A DNA stretch of 64,000 bases from an uncultured Prevotella sp. (GTDB taxonomy: Bacteria > Bacteroidota > Bacteroidia > Bacteroidales > Bacteroidaceae). This document shows, one piece after another, positions 60,126 through 64,000 of this stretch. The notes under the pieces are model-generated. The model did no database searches. It saw only the letters and a list, made by a program, of their open reading frames with translations, and was not told where the DNA came from. The stretch is taken from contig CALUKU010000016.1 of NCBI GenBank assembly GCA_944321295.1, positions 1 to 64,000 of the forward strand, in the 5' to 3' direction. The translations under genes and the position numbers were made by a program. Within the stretch, counting starts at the first letter, position 1. The number at the start of each line of letters is the position of its first letter.

Positions 60126-60562
60126 TAAGACTTTGCGTAATGGCCGCAGCCGTGTGCACGCTGTGCTGCGCCTGCGACTGGAAAGACCCGATAGACGAGG
60201 ACGTGGAGGGCTTCTGGCGCCTGGAACGATTTGAAACCAACGCCGACGGACGCATGCACGAGTGCGAACGCATATATTACAGCATTACGCGCATGGTGGT
60301 CGAGGTGGCCGAGAAACAGGGGCCTAATGGCTACGGCACGTTCATTGGGCGCTTCAACTATAAGGACGGACGCAGGAAAGTGGTGATGAGCGACTTCAAG
60401 CAGCGCGCCGCCACGAGCGACAACGGCGTTGACGCCACCGTAGACGACATGCTGCCGTTCGGCATGAACGCCACGACGACCGAGTTTGAGGTGGTTGCGG
60501 CCGACGGCGACAACCTCATACTGCGCTCCGACTACGCCACGCTGCAGCTGAAAAGATTCTGA
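60113..60562 (+). CDS. Lipocalin-like lipoprotein
   Basis: A 149-residue lipoprotein: hydrophobic start and lipobox CTLCCAC (cysteine about residue 20), then a small beta-rich domain with DVEGFWRLERFET and FEVVAADGDNLILRSDYATLQLKRF, as in lipocalin-like domains of Bacteroidetes. Such domains bind small hydrophobic molecules in some families; nothing is known for this group. Coupled to the Wzi-like gene by a 13-base overlap, so the two probably work at the outer membrane together. Confidence 0.75.
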   Translation: MDRLIRLCVMAAAVCTLCCACDWKDPIDEDVEGFWRLERFETNADGRMHECERIYYSITRMVVEVAEKQGPNGYGTFIGRFNYKDGRRKVVMSDFKQRAATSDNGVDATVDDMLPFGMNATTTEFEVVAADGDNLILRSDYATLQLKRF

Positions 60563-60634
60563 CATACAAGGCGTGAGGCCGCCGGCAGCGGGGCCTCACG
60601 CCTAAAAATAAAAGTCCGTTTCAGAGCCTTTTAT

Positions 60635-60665
60635 TTTGCGTTTCACCCGATTTGCACTATCTTTG
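60635..60665 (+). promoter_or_regulatory. Promoter of the divIC/ftsB-like gene
   Basis: TTTG (60635-60638), 19 bases, TATCTTTG (60658-60665): full consensus, 19 bases before the chosen start codon, which rules out the in-frame ATG at 60652. Confidence 0.82.
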
Positions 60666-60684
60666 CACGCAAAAGAAACGTAAA

Positions 60685-61020
60685 ATGAACCGCATCAACC
60701 CTATATTAAAATATGTGGGACGCCACAAATACCTGATTGTGGTGGCGCTGGGCGTCGTCATCATAGGCTTCGTCGGCGAGAACAGCATACTCAAACACGT
60801 GCAGAACCGCATGCTGGTGCGCGAGATGAAGGCTGAAATCAACGCCTACAACGAGCAATACGAGAAAGACAAGCAAACCTTGAAAGAACTGATGCACAAC
60901 CCCAAAGCCATAACGAAAATCGCCCGCGAACAGTATTTCATGAAGACGGAAGACGAAGACATCTTCGTGCTCAGCGACGACAAGAACGACAAAACTGAAG
61001 AAAATGAAACAGCTCAGTAA
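60685..61020 (+). CDS. Septum formation initiator, FtsB/DivIC family
   Basis: A 111-residue bitopic membrane protein: short cytoplasmic part, one helix (YLIVVALGVVIIGFVG, about 15-31), a coiled coil (about 38-75) and the motif LMHNPKAITKIAREQYFMKTEDEDIFVL, which is the family signature for the region after the coil. FtsB/DivIC joins FtsL and FtsQ in the cell-division complex and activates septal wall synthesis. Its end overlaps the next gene by 17 bases. Confidence 0.9.
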   Translation: MNRINPILKYVGRHKYLIVVALGVVIIGFVGENSILKHVQNRMLVREMKAEINAYNEQYEKDKQTLKELMHNPKAITKIAREQYFMKTEDEDIFVLSDDKNDKTEENETAQ

Positions 61021-61432
61021 GTTACAGACAATAATATTCCTTGCCGGCGCCGTGCTGATGGTTGTCGGAGCGGGCATGTACGTGCTCGGAGTGCAGACGG
61101 CGTCGCCCGTGATATTCGCCGTCGGCGCTGTGGCCTTCGCAGCCATGCAGCTGCAGCAGACCTACCTCGGCAACAACCCTACGGTGCGCCGTCTGCGTCG
61201 CATCATGTCAGTAGGCGACGCATTGTTCATCCTCGCGGCCGTCCTGATGCTCGAAAACTCGTTCAGGTTCCTGCTGCCGCTGTTCGTCAACAACATCAAA
61301 AACGGCTACTACCTGTACGTCAATTACATCCACAACAACTGGGTGGTAGTACTGCTCGTTGCCGCGATAATCGAAATTTACACCACGCACCGCATATCGC
61401 ACGAGCTGGGAAAAGAGGCAAAAAAACTCTAA
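61004..61432 (+). CDS. Hypothetical four-helix membrane protein
   Basis: A 142-residue protein with four clear membrane segments (about 8-30, 34-55, 70-92, 105-125) and little else. I do not recognise a characterised family, although similar small proteins occur next to division or rod-shape genes in Bacteroidales. Translational overlap of 17 bases with the FtsB/DivIC-like gene argues that it is real and made in step with it, perhaps as a membrane helper; that role is inference only. Confidence 0.75.
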   Translation: MKQLSKLQTIIFLAGAVLMVVGAGMYVLGVQTASPVIFAVGAVAFAAMQLQQTYLGNNPTVRRLRRIMSVGDALFILAAVLMLENSFRFLLPLFVNNIKNGYYLYVNYIHNNWVVVLLVAAIIEIYTTHRISHELGKEAKKL

Positions 61433-61491
61433 AAGGCAACGCATTTGTTTTAAATTGCATAAAAATTTTTCCGTACATCGATAATACATTG

Positions 61492-61499
61492 TACATTTG
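61492..61499 (+). promoter_or_regulatory. -7 box of the DUF4369-like lipoprotein gene
   Basis: TACATTTG fits TAnnTTTG, 23 bases before the ATG at 61523. It makes the upstream GTG start at 61499 impossible. No good -33 match. Confidence 0.5.
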
Positions 61500-61522
61500 T
61501 GCCGGTTTTTACAAATACATAT

Positions 61523-62326
61523 ATGATAAGGACACTTTTCGCATTGTTCACCTTATTGGCGTTCACGTCATGCGCAAAAACGTACAACATACAAGGCTCG
61601 TCAAGCGTTCCGACGCTCGACGGCAGGATGTTATTCCTCAAGGCGTATGACGGTTCGGGCTTTAAGAACATCGATTCGTGCGACATCGTACACGGCGAAT
61701 TCAACTTCAACGGGGCTCTCGACTCAACAAAGATAGCCGTGCTCTTCATGGACGACGAGGGCATTATGCCGATAGTGCTTGAAAGCGGAGAGATAATGAT
61801 AAACATCGGCGACGCCAAACAGACCGTAAGCGGCACCCCGCTCAACGAGAAACTGTTCTCGTTCATCGAGAAATACAAGCAGCTCGAAAGCGAATACAGC
61901 GAGCTGGGCCACCTGCAGAGCCAGGCAATCATGGACGGGAAGGACCTTAACGCCGTCAACCTTCACCTCGCGGAAAAGGCCGGAAAGATAAGCGAACGCG
62001 AAGACAAGCTGGTGACATCGTTCATCGTAGAGAACTTCGACAACGTTCTCGGGCCGGGAGTGTTCTTCATGATTACGGCCAACCACCGCTATCCGGAACT
62101 CTCACCGTGGGTTGAAGACATCATGAGCAAGGCTACGGACAAGTTTAAGAACGACCCGTACGTAAGCGAATACTACAGGAAAGCGCAGCAGAACCAGGCA
62201 ATAATGAACGGTACGGCCATGCCGGGCGACGTTACGGCGCCCGTAAGCGACGTGCCCACGCCCAACGAGCTGGCCTCTCCGGGATTGGCGGGAGCCGACT
62301 CTGTGGCCTCAACCGCCGCCGAGTGA
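61523..62326 (+). CDS. DUF4369-like lipoprotein
   Basis: A 267-residue lipoprotein (MIRTLFALFTLLAFTSC, then the lipidated cysteine). The mature start follows the DUF4369 pattern found ahead of thioredoxin domains in Bacteroidetes: KTYNIQGSSSVPTLDGRMLFL, DSCDIVHGEFNFNGALDSTKIAVLF and VLESGEIMINI. A helical region follows (about 120-215), but no thioredoxin domain and no CxxC motif. The C-terminus is rich in alanine, proline and valine, as a flexible tail. Start chosen by lipobox and promoter. Function unknown; 36 bases before pyrC. Confidence 0.78.
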   Translation: MIRTLFALFTLLAFTSCAKTYNIQGSSSVPTLDGRMLFLKAYDGSGFKNIDSCDIVHGEFNFNGALDSTKIAVLFMDDEGIMPIVLESGEIMINIGDAKQTVSGTPLNEKLFSFIEKYKQLESEYSELGHLQSQAIMDGKDLNAVNLHLAEKAGKISEREDKLVTSFIVENFDNVLGPGVFFMITANHRYPELSPWVEDIMSKATDKFKNDPYVSEYYRKAQQNQAIMNGTAMPGDVTAPVSDVPTPNELASPGLAGADSVASTAAE

Positions 62327-62362
62327 CACTAAAACAAGCAAGCAGCAGGTTTATTTTTCATT

Positions 62363-63697
62363 ATGAGATTATTGATAAAAGGCGCTACGATTGTAAACGA
62401 AGGCAAGGCGCTAAAAGGCTCAATCGTCATTGAGGACGATTGCATATCAGGCATTTTAAATGAAAATGAAACACCTCGTGGACGTTTCGACGACGTTGTC
62501 GACGCCACGGGGTGTTTCGTTTTGCCAGGAATAATAGACGATCATGTCCACTTCCGGGAGCCCGGATTAACGGCAAAAGCCGACATCGAAAGCGAAAGCA
62601 GGGCGGCAATCTACGGCGGAGTGACAACGTTTTTCGACATGCCTAACACCGTTCCGCAGACCACTACGCTCGAAGCTTTGGAACAGAAGTTCGCCGCCGC
62701 GGCCCGCGAAAGCCACGCTAACTACTCTTTCTTCTTCGGAGCAACCAACACGAACGCCGACCTCTTCGGCCGTCTTGACGTCCACCGCATACCCGGAATA
62801 AAGCTGTTCATGGGCTCGTCGACGGGCAACATGCTCGTAGACCGTGAGGAAGCGCTCGACAAAATCTTCGCAACGGCTCCCGTTCCGGTTATGGCCCACT
62901 GCGAGGATACAGGCATAATAAACGACAACATGCGTAAGGCGAAAGAGCTTTACGGCGACGATCCTGACGTCATCCACCATCCCGAGATACGCAGCGAGGA
63001 GGCCTGCTACCGCTCAACCGAGCAGGCCGTAAGGCTTGCAAAGAGGCATGGCGCACGGCTGCACGTGGCCCATGTCACCACGGCCCGCGAACTTTCGCTG
63101 TTCGAACCGTGGACAGACGCCATGCCGAAAATAACCGCCGAGGCTGTCATAGCACACCTGTACTTCGCAGACAAAGACTATAACAGGCTCGGAACGCTCA
63201 TCAAATGCAACCCCGCAGTTAAGACTACGGCTGACCGTGAGGCGCTCAGACGGGCGCTGACCGACGGCCGAATAGCCGTCGTCGGAACAGATCATGCGCC
63301 GCATCTACCGGCCGACAAGCAAGGCGGATGCTGCCGTGCGGCGTCAGGCATGCCGATGATACAGTTCTCGCTCGCGGCAATGCTCGAGCTTGTTGACGGC
63401 GGCGTGCTGACGATAGGGCGCGTAGTGGAGCTTATGTGCCACCGTCCGGCACGGCTGTTCGACGTCCGCGACCGCGGATTTATCCGTCAAGGATACAAAG
63501 CCGACTTAGCCGTCGTGCGCCCGGAAAGCCCTTGGACGGTGACAGAATACTGCATACAGAGCAAGTGCGGGTGGTCGCCGATGGCGGGGCACACGTTCAA
63601 CTGGCGGGTGGAACACACCTTCTGCAACGGCCGCCACGTGCTCGACAACGGCCGTTTCGACGCCTCTTACCGCGGCGAGGAAGTTAGTTTCAGGTGA
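62363..63697 (+). CDS. pyrC: Dihydroorotase
   Basis: A 444-residue amidohydrolase of the class I dihydroorotase type, which forms dihydroorotate in pyrimidine synthesis. The metal motif DDHVHFREPGLTAKADIE is near residue 58, PVMAHCEDTGIINDN near 178, HVAHVTTARELSLF near 235 and the catalytic aspartate in VGTDHAPHLPADK near 310. All key residues are present, so it is probably the active enzyme rather than an allantoinase or an inactive copy. The early coding part holds an unusual 18-base hairpin in the DNA. Confidence 0.93.
   Translation: MRLLIKGATIVNEGKALKGSIVIEDDCISGILNENETPRGRFDDVVDATGCFVLPGIIDDHVHFREPGLTAKADIESESRAAIYGGVTTFFDMPNTVPQTTTLEALEQKFAAAARESHANYSFFFGATNTNADLFGRLDVHRIPGIKLFMGSSTGNMLVDREEALDKIFATAPVPVMAHCEDTGIINDNMRKAKELYGDDPDVIHHPEIRSEEACYRSTEQAVRLAKRHGARLHVAHVTTARELSLFEPWTDAMPKITAEAVIAHLYFADKDYNRLGTLIKCNPAVKTTADREALRRALTDGRIAVVGTDHAPHLPADKQGGCCRAASGMPMIQFSLAAMLELVDGGVLTIGRVVELMCHRPARLFDVRDRGFIRQGYKADLAVVRPESPWTVTEYCIQSKCGWSPMAGHTFNWRVEHTFCNGRHVLDNGRFDASYRGEEVSFR
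62463..62523 (+). other. Long hairpin with T run inside pyrC
   Basis: Arms 62463-62480 and 62506-62523 pair over 18 positions with two wobbles; the right arm ends in CGTTTT. The loop has its own CGAC/GTCG pairing. It lies at codons 34-54, where an intrinsic terminator or attenuator would be unexpected. Confidence 0.5.
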
Positions 63698-63775
63698 AAT
63701 AACAGGCGTTTCGGCAAGCGGCACACTTACCGCCGCGCAACAACCGTCAAACCATAACAATACAACCGCACGCAA

Positions 63776-64000
63776 ATGATAGCACGCATCTTCATATACC
63801 TCATCTTATTCATCACCCTACCCGACATCTATCTCGACCTGCGCTTCCTTAAAAAGCGCACCCGCTACCTTTGGTGGCAGCGCGTGTTATGGTGGTTGCC
63901 GGGAGCGTTCATGTTCGCCTACACCATCGTGCTGGCCACGTCGCGCAACTTCGCGCCCGACGCCCAGTGGCTGCTGCACCTATACCTGCTGCTCTTAGGC
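63776..64000 (+). CDS. Membrane protein, N-terminal part (window edge)
   Basis: The first 75 codons of a gene that continues past the window. The product starts MIARIFIYLILFITLPDIYL and has three hydrophobic stretches (about 2-18, 35-53, 63-75). This layout resembles the N-terminal membrane part of Bacteroidetes metallophosphoesterases that have their catalytic domain later, but no catalytic motif is inside the window, so this is a guess. The start lies 78 bases after pyrC in the same direction. Confidence 0.6.
   Translation, partial: MIARIFIYLILFITLPDIYLDLRFLKKRTRYLWWQRVLWWLPGAFMFAYTIVLATSRNFAPDAQWLLHLYLLLLG

Overview
The window is chromosomal DNA of a Bacteroidales bacterium, most likely Prevotellaceae. 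The evidence is: promoters of the Bacteroidetes type (TTTG, 19-20 bases, TAnnTTTG) in front of many genes; almost no Shine-Dalgarno sequences; a type IX secretion (T9SS) gene (porT) and two secreted proteins with T9SS-type C-terminal tails; the two-gene form of 5'-nucleotidase; and the gene orders purH-mreBCD-mrdA-rodA and exbB-exbD-exbD-tonB. The DNA is fairly GC-rich, with strong use of GC-ending codons, apart from a few AT-richer blocks.

Layout. 1-3.8 kb: rplS, a split 5'-nucleotidase, porT and a small 2[4Fe-4S] ferredoxin. 4.1-8.4 kb: four genes resembling a lipid-linked sugar system for decorating LPS (GT39, GT2, LpxB-N-like membrane protein, UDP-glucuronate 4-epimerase), then a MATE exporter. 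10.0-12.3 kb: a block that looks imported, with an MFS and an SMR exporter divergent from a Crp/Fnr regulator and two operator-like sites between them. 12.6-16.2 kb: a D-lactate dehydrogenase-like gene, a PAP2 phosphatase, a relic of a second dehydrogenase copy, and a T9SS cargo protein. 16.6-22.0 kb (minus strand): exbB-exbD-exbD-tonB, a PstS-like lipoprotein and a TPR protein. 22.3-27.3 kb (minus): an aminotransferase, ribBA, an LptF/G permease and a START-like protein, then tRNA-Met. 28.3-40.2 kb: a histidine kinase and NtrC-type activator divergent from a TolC/HlyD/FtsX/FtsX/ATPase export operon. 40.5-47.0 kb: a single-domain PurH and the rod-shape operon. 47.1-48.7 kb: a carboxylesterase. 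49.1-55.6 kb: a complete histidine degradation operon (ftcD-hutU-hutH-hutI). 55.8-64 kb: a large T9SS protein, a Wzi-like outer-membrane protein, a lipocalin-like lipoprotein, a DivIC/FtsB protein, a DUF4369-like lipoprotein, pyrC and the start of one more membrane protein.

The most striking non-coding content is two families of intergenic repeats. Family A (ten sites) is an array of 15-base units AAAAG-N5-CTTTT at about 22-base period; the variable centre of one unit is often the reverse complement of the centre in a partner unit, so the arrays fold into strong or nested hairpins. Family E (six sites, all between 30.8 and 39.5 kb) is a 110-140 base element with inverted ends, each containing CCTCCCC/GGGGAGG. 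A and E occur joined as a larger unit on both strands. The same region holds a clear regulatory circuit: an identical palindrome, TGTCTA-N5-TAGACA, lies before the NtrC-type regulator gene and about 90 bases before a sigma-54-like promoter of the efflux operon.
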